DNA from: Novipirellula galeiformis
GTDB taxonomy: Bacteria > Planctomycetota > Planctomycetia > Pirellulales > Pirellulaceae
Reading direction: 5' to 3'
Assembly: GCF_007860095.1 (NCBI RefSeq)
Contig: NZ_SJPT01000001.1
Location: 62,544 to 126,543, forward strand
DNA: 64,000 bases
Part shown: positions 27,266-36,511 of the stretch, piece by piece
Position numbering within the stretch: the stretch's first letter is position 1
Layout: every line of letters begins with the position of its first letter
Made by a program: the position numbers and the translations under genes
The notes under the pieces: model-generated
The model's database searches: none
What the model saw: the letters and a program-made list of their open reading frames with translations, nothing else
What the model was told of the DNA's origin: nothing

Positions 27266-29231
27266 TGGATGGAGCCGAGGGGACGTTTTGCCGCTTCATT
27301 TTGCTTGGGATCGAATCCGCTGAGGATCGTAGGTAGCTCGATAACGCAGCGACCGTAAACACCAGCGGATAGAGTTTTTCGTGATACCAAAGCTTGGCAA
27401 AATAAAATCCAATCGGCCAAGGCACACGATGACGCCCATCGTGGACACTTTGCAGCAGGAATTCAACGCCTCGGATTATAGCCTCTCGCTGGCCGTTCTT
27501 CCCACCGTGGGGACCGGTTTGTGCAAAGTCGGGCGAATCCTTGCCAAAATTTTTCAGGGCAGCCGCGCTAAAGCGTCCATTTTCACCGAAAATGGCGGTC
27601 AACGCTTCAATCGCGACTGCGGTTTCTTCCACGCTGCTGATTAAACGCGGCTCGGAATCGCCCCCCGCTCCCGCGGCCGATTGACGGTTCATCCACGGCA
27701 ATAGCGAAGGTCCTCCCCCCCAACCACCGTCGAGATTTTGGCTGCGGATCAGATACTCGCATCCGCGCAATACCGCATCGTCGCTCAAGAAGCCGTCCGC
27801 CGCCGCCAATAGCACCCGCGCCGTTCCATAAACCGGGTTTTCCTCGTGCGGGTGATCTTGATTGCCAAACCAAAGCGCCAGCCAACTGCCGTCACTGCGT
27901 TGATGGCGTGTCAAGAAACGTTCCGCATTCGCTCTCGTTTTTGCACTGATTCCTTGTGCGCCCAGCGCACGGAGTGCATGAGCGGTCAAATCATTGCTGC
28001 TTCGATCAAAGGGCAACTTACCCCAACCCCGACAAAACGTCGGCCATCCCCCATCGCGATTTTGCAACTCGATTAACCACTGCCGTGCATCGGCAACCGC
28101 ACGCTCCATGTCGCTACCCCGCCGCCCCGCGACGCGAGTTTGCATCTGTGTCACAGCCAGAATCGCCGCGGGAGTATCGTCGCTATCGGGAACCGCTCCG
28201 GACAAATCGGTCCATCCCCAACCGCCCGGCTGAGCGCCGGTGAAGGGATGACGTCGTCGATGTTGACACCCCAAATGCCAATCGACAAGCGATGCGGTGC
28301 ACCAAGATCCGTCATCCTCGGGATCGCTGGCTAATGCAGAAATTGAAAGCGACGTGCCCCAGGTTGCCAAATTGGTATCGATCGGCCAGCTGCCATCGTC
28401 GCGGATCGAATCGGTCAGAAAGCGGATGGCATCTCGGCTGACCTCGCAATCACCACTCTGGATCGACGCCAAACTCATCAACACAAACGCAGTCAGCGGT
28501 GTCGCCTCTAAATAACCACCACTCTCAGGTTGCATGCGGCGCAGCACCTCCATCGATCGATTCAGCGACGCGGAGCGGACCAATCGAATCGGCAACCAAG
28601 CCTTCGCACCATGAAAGTGACGTGCTTGTCCGATCGCGACCAACGCAGGAATCGCGTAGCTGACCACCGGCATTTGCAACATCCGGTACATCGATTGCGG
28701 AAACACCGCCGCTTCGAATGGCAAACGGGGAACATCGTCCCACGAAACCAAACCCGCGATGGCCATGTTTGCCAAAATCGGAACCACAAACGTCTTGTCT
28801 TTGCCGTAGCGTTGGCGAAGCCCCGATATTTCACCCTGCGATCGAATGTACTCGGACAAGCGAGCTTCTTGATTCGAGTCGAGCCCCGCTCCTATCGTCT
28901 GTTGCGCAAGCGACGACGCGGCCTGTGCAAGATAGCTCGTCGCGATATTGGAGTGACTACGATCGGTGTCGCCGAAACCACCATCGTCGTTCTGTTGTTG
29001 ACCAAGGTAGGTCATGCCGCGGCGAATCAGTTCGTGAATTTGGTCCGAGTTGGCGACCGGGCTGCGAGCGTGAACGAGCACGGCGGACAACGCACTGACC
29101 GCCGTCGCCGTGCTCAGTGCGGAGGCCGACAATTCGCCGACCCAATGTCCGGCATCGGTACGATGGTCCAAAAGTTCATGGCGCAGTTGGTTCAGCGTGC
29201 TACGAACACGTTGGCGAAGATTCGTTTTCAT
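27249..29231 (-). CDS. Class II terpene cyclase, squalene-hopene cyclase family
   Basis: I start it at the ATG at 29231 (MKTNLRQRVRSTLNQL), 660 residues; the frame is open to 29546 but runs through low-complexity DNA. It has the alpha/alpha-barrel repeats of the squalene cyclase family, with QW-like motifs DGGFGD, ESGGYLE, DDGSWP, NRDGGWPTF, RSDGSWL and LDGGWGG. The protonating DxDD motif is present and in canonical context, GGWGWTDLSGAVPDSDDTP (DSDD at residues 349-352). The enzyme should cyclise a polyprenyl substrate by protonation. No squalene synthase lies nearby; the coupled polyprenyl synthase suggests a prenyl diphosphate or its derivative as substrate. No membrane segment is obvious apart from hydrophobic C-terminal patches, as usual for monotopic members. 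Confidence 0.87.
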   Translation of the reverse strand: MKTNLRQRVRSTLNQLRHELLDHRTDAGHWVGELSASALSTATAVSALSAVLVHARSPVANSDQIHELIRRGMTYLGQQQNDDGGFGDTDRSHSNIATSYLAQAASSLAQQTIGAGLDSNQEARLSEYIRSQGEISGLRQRYGKDKTFVVPILANMAIAGLVSWDDVPRLPFEAAVFPQSMYRMLQMPVVSYAIPALVAIGQARHFHGAKAWLPIRLVRSASLNRSMEVLRRMQPESGGYLEATPLTAFVLMSLASIQSGDCEVSRDAIRFLTDSIRDDGSWPIDTNLATWGTSLSISALASDPEDDGSWCTASLVDWHLGCQHRRRHPFTGAQPGGWGWTDLSGAVPDSDDTPAAILAVTQMQTRVAGRRGSDMERAVADARQWLIELQNRDGGWPTFCRGWGKLPFDRSSNDLTAHALRALGAQGISAKTRANAERFLTRHQRSDGSWLALWFGNQDHPHEENPVYGTARVLLAAADGFLSDDAVLRGCEYLIRSQNLDGGWGGGPSLLPWMNRQSAAGAGGDSEPRLISSVEETAVAIEALTAIFGENGRFSAAALKNFGKDSPDFAQTGPHGGKNGQREAIIRGVEFLLQSVHDGRHRVPWPIGFYFAKLWYHEKLYPLVFTVAALSSYLRSSADSIPSKMKRQNVPSAPSIDDPT

Positions 29232-29472
29232 AACGTTGGGGCGTGCGGCAAGGTAGGCGCACGATCGGGTGAGTGTGCGATCAGGTGGGCGTACGGTTAG
29301 GTGGGCAGATGGTTGGGTGGGTAGGTGGTTGGGTGGGTAGGTGGGCAGATCGGGGACAGCGGTAATCCAACGCGTTGCTTGCCCGGCCGAGATCATTCTC
29401 GATCCCTTTACCACCGTCGGCGAGCCTCGCAAGGAGCGCAGCAAGATGCATCCTACACGCTGGAGACGCTTT
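29232..29472. other. G-rich leader between O-antigen ligase and terpene cyclase
   Basis: No gene. Between about 29265 and 29360 the plus strand is a run of GGTGGG/GGTAGG motifs. It includes a perfect 16-bp tandem duplication (GGTTGGGTGGGTAGGT at 29311-29326 and 29327-29342) and several GGG tracts able to form a G-quadruplex. It lies just upstream of the cyclase start on the template side. Confidence 0.7.
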
Positions 29473-30870
29473 TTACTGCGCCAACGAAACGGCGTGAACC
29501 TGTGGGCGCAACTGCGGTTGTTCAACGCGGCGGGTTTCCACACCACGCTCGTAGAGGGTTACCACGATCCCAGCAGCAAAGAACAAGTACATGTTGACCA
29601 TCGGAATGATCGTGACGTCTTGGAACATACCGTTGCAAAAATAGGCAGCGAAGGTGCCTAACCAAATCAGTCCGCCATTGCGAATGGCGACGCTGTGCCC
29701 CTGATTGCGAGCGAGGTTCCATGCCATGCTTGAAACGATGACCAACACACCGATCAACATCGACAATCCAATCAATCCGGAATCGACTAAGATCGCGAGG
29801 AACACGTTGTGTTGAGCATAGGGGCGTGCATCCTCCAAAGGCATGTCGTAACTGCGGACGCTGTGGTACTTGCCGGAGTGGGTAAAGTATTGTCCAAAGC
29901 CATGCCCTTTGATCGGATGGTCCTTGAACATTTCCCAGGCCACCACCGCCAGCAGCGGTCTTAGCTGAATCGACTTTTCCGCATCTGCCGAAGTTAGATT
30001 CTTATCGCGTTTCATACGCAAAAATTGGTCCTTGAGCCCCAACACGCCCGCCCCTCCGACCAGAATCGCAGCGGCAAGTCCGAGCACACGCAGCCAGCGA
30101 GGCGAATAGACCAACGCCACCACCGCCACCACCGCGATGGCCCCCATCCATGCACTTCGTGTCAGCGTGCTGTACACGCCCGCCAAAATCACCAGCGATA
30201 GTATTGCGTAAAACAATCGCATCCGATGCGTCGAACGAATCACACCGAGAATCGAGACCACGAGCGCCACACACATCACAATGGCGTTGCCCGAAGGGTT
30301 CAGCAGCGGCCCCCGACCGCGACCCAAAAACTCCCAATCTTTGGGGTCGACGATATAACGAGGAAACACGAGGCCATGGACGCCCGAAACTTCGAAGATC
30401 GCCGTCACGGCGAGATAGACGCCGAGTCCCAGTAACAAGTGATAGGCCCAACGCAGGTCCGACTCTTTGACCTCGCTGACCCGAGCGACCACGTACATCC
30501 CGACCGGCATGGCGATAAAGAACAACCATTTCGCTAGCGGAGGTGTTTGGTTTTCCGGAACCGATGCCCCCATCAACGCACTGACGAGCAACCACACCGT
30601 GATCCCGGCGACCAAACAATCAACACGGTTGGGTTGCGGGATCGTAAGGTCACCACAGCGCCAACGGATCGCAACGATCGCAAACATGGCAACCCACAGC
30701 ACGCGATCGAGACTGATTTGAATTGGGCCGTCGATCGAGAAAAACGCGGGACCAAACAGCGTCCCTGTGACCAGCACCAAAGTGGCGATGTGCAGCGTTC
30801 GCCTCGTTTGAATCAACGGTATCAACCAAACAAGTGCCGCGAGGGCAAACAGGACGACAAGAAATGTCAT
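29473..30870 (-). CDS. O-antigen ligase/polymerase family membrane protein
   Basis: The ATG at 30870 (MTFLVVLFALAALVWLIPLI) gives 465 residues; the frame is open to 31083 over the neighbouring gene. It has ten or more hydrophobic segments. The Wzy/WaaL-type loop is seen in EMFKDHPIKGHGFGQYFTHS and the nearby HNVFLAILVDSGLIGLSMLI. Upstream is VFPRYIVDPKDWEFLGRGRG, a typical periplasmic stretch. The protein probably joins or polymerises surface glycans using an undecaprenyl-linked donor. Its start overlaps the acyltransferase stop by 4 bp, so the two form a coupled pair. Confidence 0.85.
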   Translation of the reverse strand: MTFLVVLFALAALVWLIPLIQTRRTLHIATLVLVTGTLFGPAFFSIDGPIQISLDRVLWVAMFAIVAIRWRCGDLTIPQPNRVDCLVAGITVWLLVSALMGASVPENQTPPLAKWLFFIAMPVGMYVVARVSEVKESDLRWAYHLLLGLGVYLAVTAIFEVSGVHGLVFPRYIVDPKDWEFLGRGRGPLLNPSGNAIVMCVALVVSILGVIRSTHRMRLFYAILSLVILAGVYSTLTRSAWMGAIAVVAVVALVYSPRWLRVLGLAAAILVGGAGVLGLKDQFLRMKRDKNLTSADAEKSIQLRPLLAVVAWEMFKDHPIKGHGFGQYFTHSGKYHSVRSYDMPLEDARPYAQHNVFLAILVDSGLIGLSMLIGVLVIVSSMAWNLARNQGHSVAIRNGGLIWLGTFAAYFCNGMFQDVTIIPMVNMYLFFAAGIVVTLYERGVETRRVEQPQLRPQVHAVSLAQ

Positions 30871-32033
30871 TGGGAGGATTGGCCTGGGTGAGGGGTGGGA
30901 GTCGAACTTCGAGGACGGGGTTTGGTGAAGCGAGCTTGTGCTTCCAGACTGCCGATCTTTGCCGCAGCATCCGGAGTGCGTCCGCCGGTCAACCACGCGA
31001 TCACCGCAGGCGCGTAGCGATTCAAGCACATCGCTGCGGCGAAGCATCCACAGGTGACGATCGGGAACATCCCCCAGAACCACGCCCCCTTGTCCATCAC
31101 CGGGCCTGCGATCCGCACGACCGCCGCCCGCAATGGAAATTCATGAACGAGGTAAACAAAAAAGGCCGCGCCCGATAACCGGCACAAAAATGGGCTGCGA
31201 AGTTTCCAGCACACCATCCACATCGACAAGCATCCCGCCACAATCGAAGCTTTATGAATCAACAGGCTTTCGACGCTGTAATCGGTGACGTACCAACAAT
31301 CGAAATCGGGACGCAACAAGATTCGAGCCGCGATCAAATCAAACCACACCAAGACGAATCCGATCGTGGTCACCATGCTGACGCGGCCGAGTCGCTCGAG
31401 CCAATCGAGACGCGACTTCGCCGCACAACCAAGACAGAAAAAGAACAGCGTTTCTGTATGCAATAAGTACCATCCCCCCACAATCGGAAACGGTTGGTAG
31501 TGGCTCAGCCACACCGCCCCGACCAGCATCAAGCCGATTGCGTTGGGCAATCTCACGATCCGGCATATCAACGGTGCAGCCACCACCAACACCATCAAGT
31601 CACGCAGAAACCACAACTGTTCCGCAGGCGGGCGAAGCAGCCAGGTACCGGCGATTTGAAGGGACGTCATTTCGTAGGGTTTGTCCTCCACATAACGAAT
31701 CGCCATCCAGCACAGCGTCGCTCCCAAACCGATGATCAAATAGGGAGTCAACACGCTACGCAAACGTTGACGCAGTTTCCGCAGGTAGGTGCGCAGCGAT
31801 CCGTCGTCGCTGAAAAAATAAAAGAAACCCGCTGCAAAGGCGAACATCGGAACCGCGAAGCGAGCCACGCCGCCGACCAAGAATTCTTGAGCCAATTGAT
31901 TCGCTGTGGCGTGCTCAATCGCGGCCGATTTCGGCGCCGCCGATTGATAATGGATCGCGACCACGAAAATCGTGGCCACGAGGGCAACAACTTGAAAGGT
32001 CTGCTTCGCTTCGGCGGACAATTCCGTTCGCAC
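30867..32033 (-). CDS. Acyltransferase 3 family membrane protein
   Basis: A polytopic protein of the acyltransferase 3 (OafA/NodX-like) family, which O-acylates sugars in surface glycans. It shows QVVALVATIFVVAIHYQSA with the family His near the first segment, RFAVPMFAFAAGFFYFFSDD, QLWFLRDLMVLVVAAPLICR (the WFLR-like motif), and further membrane segments to about residue 360. The start is uncertain: no ATG is well placed, and I use GTG at 32033 (VRTELSAEAKQTF). The frame is open to 32267, overlapping rex. It is coupled to the ligase gene by a 4-bp overlap. Confidence 0.8.
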   Translation of the reverse strand: MRTELSAEAKQTFQVVALVATIFVVAIHYQSAAPKSAAIEHATANQLAQEFLVGGVARFAVPMFAFAAGFFYFFSDDGSLRTYLRKLRQRLRSVLTPYLIIGLGATLCWMAIRYVEDKPYEMTSLQIAGTWLLRPPAEQLWFLRDLMVLVVAAPLICRIVRLPNAIGLMLVGAVWLSHYQPFPIVGGWYLLHTETLFFFCLGCAAKSRLDWLERLGRVSMVTTIGFVLVWFDLIAARILLRPDFDCWYVTDYSVESLLIHKASIVAGCLSMWMVCWKLRSPFLCRLSGAAFFVYLVHEFPLRAAVVRIAGPVMDKGAWFWGMFPIVTCGCFAAAMCLNRYAPAVIAWLTGGRTPDAAAKIGSLEAQARFTKPRPRSSTPTPHPGQSSQ

Positions 32034-32208
32034 GTATTCGGTTCCGGTCGTGACGGTTTCAATGGTTAAGCGGGCTCTCCTCAATGAAAACCCACGGCAA
32101 CGGACGGACCTTGGGCCGGTCCTTGTTGAAACATAGTTCACGGTGGAACGCAGGAGCGGGGAATTATCACTCGAGCTTCGGAGTGTTTCCCAGGCTGCAA
32201 TCAGGACG

Positions 32209-32937
32209 TTACGTCCCGCTCTGAACGGCAAACGCCAATCGTTGCAACTCGCTCGCCAAATCGACATTGACGACCGCGATTCGTGGCGGAAGCCTCAGGG
32301 TCGTGGGGGCAAAATTGAGGATCCCCGAAACGCCTAGCCGCACGAGCAGCGAAGCGACTTCGGCGGCGTTGTCCGCCGGCACGGCCAAGATCGCTAGATG
32401 GGGCGGTGTTGCCGTGAGCACGCGCTCAAGCTCCTTCGCATCAAGCACCTCGACCCCGCCGATCGTCGAACCAATTCGCCCTGGGTCGATGTCAAAAGCG
32501 GCGGTCAGCTTGAATCCCAAACGGCTGAACCCTCGGTAACGCAACAAAGCATCCCCGAGTGATCCGACCCCCACCAACACGACCTCCCACTGTTGCCCCG
32601 ATCCGAGAACTTGCCCGATCCGGTCGATCAACGCATCGACCGAATAACCCACTCCACGCTGACCGATCGTCCCGAGCGCACTTAAATCACGGCGGACCAC
32701 CGGAGGTGAAACATTCACCAGCTTGCCGAGCTCTTTGCTGTTCGTTGTCGTGATCTCGGCTTCGCGTAATCGGTAAAGCTCACGAAAATAGAGACTCAGC
32801 CGCCCCACCGCAGGCTGTGGGATCTGAGCTGGAACGTCCTTTGCAGACTCTGGTTCAGACAAGTGGTCGTACCTCGGTGAAAAACAGCCCTCAGGGGTGA
32901 AGAGCCTTCGTTGACGTACTCCGTTGATGCACAACAT
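32209..32937 (-). CDS. rex: Redox-sensing transcriptional repressor Rex
   Basis: Senses the NADH/NAD ratio and represses fermentative or respiratory genes. The 242-residue protein has an N-terminal winged helix (PAVGRLSLYFRELYRLREAE, then LVNVSPPVVRRDLSALG and QRGVGYSVDALID) and a Rossmann NAD domain (VVLVGVGSLGDALLRYRGFS, AAFDIDPGRIGSTIGG, LAILAVPADNAAEVASLLV). The C-terminal NFAPTTLRLPP and VVNVDLASELQRLAF are typical. The first 40 residues (MLCINGVRQRRLFTPEGCFS) may be over-called; a non-ATG start near residue 26 is possible. No Rex box (TTGTGAA-like palindrome) was seen in the upstream gap. Confidence 0.93.
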   Translation of the reverse strand: MLCINGVRQRRLFTPEGCFSPRYDHLSEPESAKDVPAQIPQPAVGRLSLYFRELYRLREAEITTTNSKELGKLVNVSPPVVRRDLSALGTIGQRGVGYSVDALIDRIGQVLGSGQQWEVVLVGVGSLGDALLRYRGFSRLGFKLTAAFDIDPGRIGSTIGGVEVLDAKELERVLTATPPHLAILAVPADNAAEVASLLVRLGVSGILNFAPTTLRLPPRIAVVNVDLASELQRLAFAVQSGT

Positions 32938-33507
32938 CCGGTCATCAACGGGCGACGTTATCGTACACGTTTACCGAGGCAACCAACACTTTGGATCCAT
33001 TTTTTGTAACGAATCTCAAACGAGATTTGAATATCCAGTGGTGGCGGAGACATTCAACGATGTTGGCCGCCCCACACCCAAACACATCAACCGTGAGGCC
33101 TAGTTTTACAGCACTAACGAGATCACTGCCTGAATCGTGTGCAGAGTTCAATCAACGCGGATGATTTTGATGCACCCGGCCTAAAAAACCGCTTGAAGCA
33201 AAATCATTGCATCGTAAACCCTATCGTCTTGACTATCACTCGCCCCCCTAATTGGGACGCGATAAATAAGACGCGCGATGAAACGTGCCGCGTGGGCTCC
33301 AAGAAAAGAGTGCCGTGAAAGGGAAATTCATCCATGAATTTAGTTCGGAACAACTCCTTTACTGAATTCTGTTGGATTTATTGTCCACAACACGTAACTC
33401 TGACGAATTCTTAACAGAGCGTCGATTTTCTAGACACATTCTTGCATCAATTCTCGCTTAGTGGTGGTAGAGCCACCCCACAAACCGCGAATTCGGAGGC
33501 AAACACG
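32938..33507. other. Intergenic between rex and the BON-like gene
   Basis: About 570 bp with no protein-like frame. It is relatively A/T-rich for this window, as expected for divergent promoters. A TTGTCCACA (one mismatch to a DnaA box) lies near 33381. Nothing else recognised. Confidence 0.5.
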
Positions 33508-33759
33508 ATGGTTGCGATCAATAACGCAAGCCCTAATACAAAAGCCAAGGCCAATCGAACGCTTGAGCGGATTCAATCCATGCTCAGCGTTCATCGTCAA
33601 TTGGGGCGTTATCTGGCATCGTTAGAGATTTCGATTGAGAACCGCTCAATCGTGCTCCGAGGCGAATTGCCCTCGGACGAACTGCGCGGCGAATTGGTTC
33701 CCACAATTCGACAAGCGGGAATCCTTTGCCACGTCTCGAACCAAGTCCAAGTGGGCTAG
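33508..33759 (+). CDS. Small BON-like domain protein
   Basis: An 83-residue protein from the ATG at 33508 (MVAINNASPNTKAKANRTLE). Residues about 30-82 follow a BON-like pattern: LGRYLASLEISIENRSIVLR, GELPSDELRGELVPTIRQAG, then VSNQVQV. BON domains are small alpha/beta modules associated with membranes or phospholipids. No signal peptide is visible, so a cytoplasmic role is more likely. The frame is open back to 33442, but the text there lacks protein character. Confidence 0.68.
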   Translation: MVAINNASPNTKAKANRTLERIQSMLSVHRQLGRYLASLEISIENRSIVLRGELPSDELRGELVPTIRQAGILCHVSNQVQVG

Positions 33760-33879
33760 AGCCGGTTCAAAATTGAGATGGGATATAGGGCCGGTTCCCA
33801 CCGAGCCCTATCGAAGTTGTCGCCGCGGGGAACCGGGCTACGACCGATCTCAAAATGCATTCGCTATCTAAAAACGGCG

Positions 33880-35148
33880 TTAGTTGCGGTCGGCTTGCCA
33901 GAGACCGAGCGACGGATTTTGGATGAAGTAGAATTCACTTCCATCAATATCCGTGTGGACACCGTTTTGAAGCGTGTCGACATCGTAGCGTTTCATCAAT
34001 TCCGACAAATTCCCGGGCGTGTAGCCCACCGATCGGATCTCCTCGTCGGACAGATTTCCGGCGGCATACACCACCTCGAAGCGATTTTCCGGTGAACCAT
34101 GGATCAAATGGGCCGCTGCGGAAAGGTTGGCCGCCAAGTCTTCATTCTCGGCCACCAATGCAATCACTTCTTCGCGAGTGCGATAGCCGTACTTTCGAAT
34201 CAAATGGTCAATTTGCTGGTCTTCGCCGAACTCTTCCACCGCCGGACCGAGCACGGTCAAGCGTCCCCCGGTGGCGATTGCTAAACGGGTGCGATAAATC
34301 GCTTTATTGCCTAGCCATGTGCTCTTGAACTCGTTGGGATCCAAGTAAGCCACCACATGCTTGGGGGCCTGTGGGATCATCGTGATGTTCACTTGACGAG
34401 CCAATTCAGCGGCCTGGAAGAAGGTGTCGTGGTCGTCGCCGATAAACAATCCGCGTGTGTGCAGACTGCGGTCGGGCATCTGTTCGATCACCGTTAACGC
34501 ATAGAGTAGCGGGAGGCCGCTACAAAAATGATCGGATGCGTAATTCAAAATCTGGCGAAGCGGCGTATTGGCTTGGCCGAGCGTCTCCTCAATGCCATAG
34601 ACCGCGCTGAGATAATGGCTTTCGTTGATACCATCCTTTCCTCCCGTTCCCACGAACACGTTCTTGTTGTAGTTGGCCATCCCAATGACCTCGTGAGGAA
34701 CGACTTGGCCGATCGAAAAAATCAGGTCATGACCGCCATCACGCAACATTTTGTTGACCTGGGCTTCCCAAGGACGGTCGTACATTCCGCCAGTCACTTT
34801 GGAGACGAACTCCGAGGGCACCGTGCCCAGTCGAACAACATCGTCACGCCACAGATGCGGACGAAACAGATCGTGCGGAATGCCCGGAAACATATGATCC
34901 AACTTGTCTGGCTTCATCGGGGTATGCGTCCCCAATGCCGGCATGATGTCGGTCACACGATCGCCGAGAATCTGATGGGACAATACGGTCAACTCACCCG
35001 CACGACTGAACAGTCGCGTTGCGTCGGGAGGCAACAGCAGGGCGCGTTCCGGCATGCCAATCGCAGCAAACGTTTGCAAAAGGGCGTCGCGCAGATCCTC
35101 GCTCGTTAAAGAGGTGGTCTTGGATCCTTTAGCGAAAAATGTCGTCAT
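33880..35148 (-). CDS. LarA-like (lactate racemase N-terminal domain) protein
   Basis: A 422-residue protein of the DUF2088/LarA family, which uses a nickel-pincer cofactor in lactate racemase and relatives that act on 2-hydroxy acids. Visible are LLLPPDATRLFSRAG (equivalent to the DDRTRPTP block), MPALGTHTPMKPDKLDHMF with His75, and VVPHEVIGMANYNKNVFVG, then TGGKDGINESHYLS with His152 and a Lys nearby, as in the cofactor-binding stretch. The C-terminal part is long and helical. Substrate is unknown; related proteins have been annotated as D-mannonate epimerases. No larB, larC or larE is in the window. Confidence 0.82.
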   Translation of the reverse strand: MTTFFAKGSKTTSLTSEDLRDALLQTFAAIGMPERALLLPPDATRLFSRAGELTVLSHQILGDRVTDIMPALGTHTPMKPDKLDHMFPGIPHDLFRPHLWRDDVVRLGTVPSEFVSKVTGGMYDRPWEAQVNKMLRDGGHDLIFSIGQVVPHEVIGMANYNKNVFVGTGGKDGINESHYLSAVYGIEETLGQANTPLRQILNYASDHFCSGLPLLYALTVIEQMPDRSLHTRGLFIGDDHDTFFQAAELARQVNITMIPQAPKHVVAYLDPNEFKSTWLGNKAIYRTRLAIATGGRLTVLGPAVEEFGEDQQIDHLIRKYGYRTREEVIALVAENEDLAANLSAAAHLIHGSPENRFEVVYAAGNLSDEEIRSVGYTPGNLSELMKRYDVDTLQNGVHTDIDGSEFYFIQNPSLGLWQADRN

Positions 35149-35494
35149 GGTCTGTTCTTACGAAAAAAGCGGGTGGGAGCATCGGCCAAGATTGTAAAGT
35201 ATCACGCATCGCGTCGTCGACAAGTCTGGCTTGCCACGCCGATCGGCGTACGCCGCAGAAAATGGCTGCGATCCCCGTGAAATTCGATCGCCGCGATGGG
35301 TAGCAACGAAAATGGAATTCCCAGGAGGTGGGATTCTCGGGCATGCGCGCAACAAGCCAGCGAAACTCGGCAAACCCAAACCCGTTGTGATAAAGTGTTC
35401 ATGCACCTAGCGATTGGGGGGGCCCACGCCGTTGAAGTTCTCCTGTCCGACCTTCCCGCCCTCCCTTCAAATCATCTCTCACGGGACCCCCAAC
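35149..35494. other. Intergenic, no gene seen
   Basis: Divergent gap between the LarA-like and sialidase genes. No protein-like frame, repeat or clear promoter was identified. Confidence 0.5.
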
Positions 35495-36511
35495 ATGAAA
35501 TTAGCGAACAACTTGCTTTTGCTCGCCTGCCTGGTTATTCCGACCGCCGCGGTTGCGGCCGCAGAAGCCGATGCCGCGAAACAGGAGTCCCAGCCTGTGC
35601 TCGTCAGTGCCGAGCGGATTTGGGATGCCGCGCCACACAATGCGTTCACCGACTTGATTCGCTTCAAAGACCGTTGGTTTTGTGCCTTTCGCGAAGGCCA
35701 AGGGCATGTCTCGCCCGATGGGGCGCTGCGTGTGTTGACCTCATCCGATGGAAAAAAATGGGAGTCCGCGGCGTTGGTCACCTCGGCCAATTCCGATCTG
35801 CGCGATGCCAAACTCAGTGTGACGGCCGAGGGACAGCTGATGTTGGCGGGAGCCGAAGCGATCCAAACGCCCTCCGGACGTCACCATCAATCACTGGTTT
35901 GGTTTTCCGACGATGGCAAGACTTGGACGCCGAAACACAACGTGGGTGATCTCGACAATTGGCTGTGGCGAATCACGTGGCATCAAGGCCAAGCCTACGG
36001 ATTCGGCTACGGTTGTGTTGCAACCGAGCGAACGCTTCGTTTTTTCCAAAGCTCTGATGGAAAAAAGTTTGACGCCGTGATCGATAAGGTTGACGTCGAG
36101 GGAACGTATCCCAATGAAACCGCCCTGATCTTCCTACCCGACGATACGGGCTATTGCTTGTTGCGTCAGGATGGCAAACCCAACGCGGGCTACGTTGGCA
36201 CGTCCCAGCCGCCCTATACGCATTGGAATTGGAAAAGCCTTGGAGTGCGAATCGGCGGTCCTGAGATGATCCAATTGCCCGATGGACGCTTTCTTGCGGC
36301 AGTTCGTTTGTATGATGCCCCGGTGCGCACCTCGCTCTGCTGGGTCGATCCCGCGAAAGGAACGTTAACCGAGACCCTTGCCTTGCCCTCCGGCGGAGAC
36401 ACTAGCTATGCCGGCATGGTCTGGCATGACGATCTACTTTGGGTCAGTTACTATTCGTCGCACGAAAGCAAAACGAGCATCTATCTGGCGAAGGTGCGGC
36501 TGGAAGGCTAA
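35495..36511 (+). CDS. Secreted exo-alpha-sialidase-like beta-propeller
   Basis: The ATG at 35495 gives the signal peptide MKLANNLLLLACLVIPTAAV, cleaved near VAAAEA; the frame is open to 35414. The mature protein of about 310 residues has sialidase Asp-box-like motifs: SSDGKKWES, FSDDGKTWTP and SSDGKKFD. An early FRDR-like block reads DLIRFKDRWFCAFREGQGH, and PNETALIFLPDDTGYCLLR lies in the middle. It probably binds or cleaves glycans outside the cell. The nucleophile Tyr and all three catalytic Arg were not verified, so it could be a glycan-binding relative. Confidence 0.82.
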   Translation: MKLANNLLLLACLVIPTAAVAAAEADAAKQESQPVLVSAERIWDAAPHNAFTDLIRFKDRWFCAFREGQGHVSPDGALRVLTSSDGKKWESAALVTSANSDLRDAKLSVTAEGQLMLAGAEAIQTPSGRHHQSLVWFSDDGKTWTPKHNVGDLDNWLWRITWHQGQAYGFGYGCVATERTLRFFQSSDGKKFDAVIDKVDVEGTYPNETALIFLPDDTGYCLLRQDGKPNAGYVGTSQPPYTHWNWKSLGVRIGGPEMIQLPDGRFLAAVRLYDAPVRTSLCWVDPAKGTLTETLALPSGGDTSYAGMVWHDDLLWVSYYSSHESKTSIYLAKVRLEG

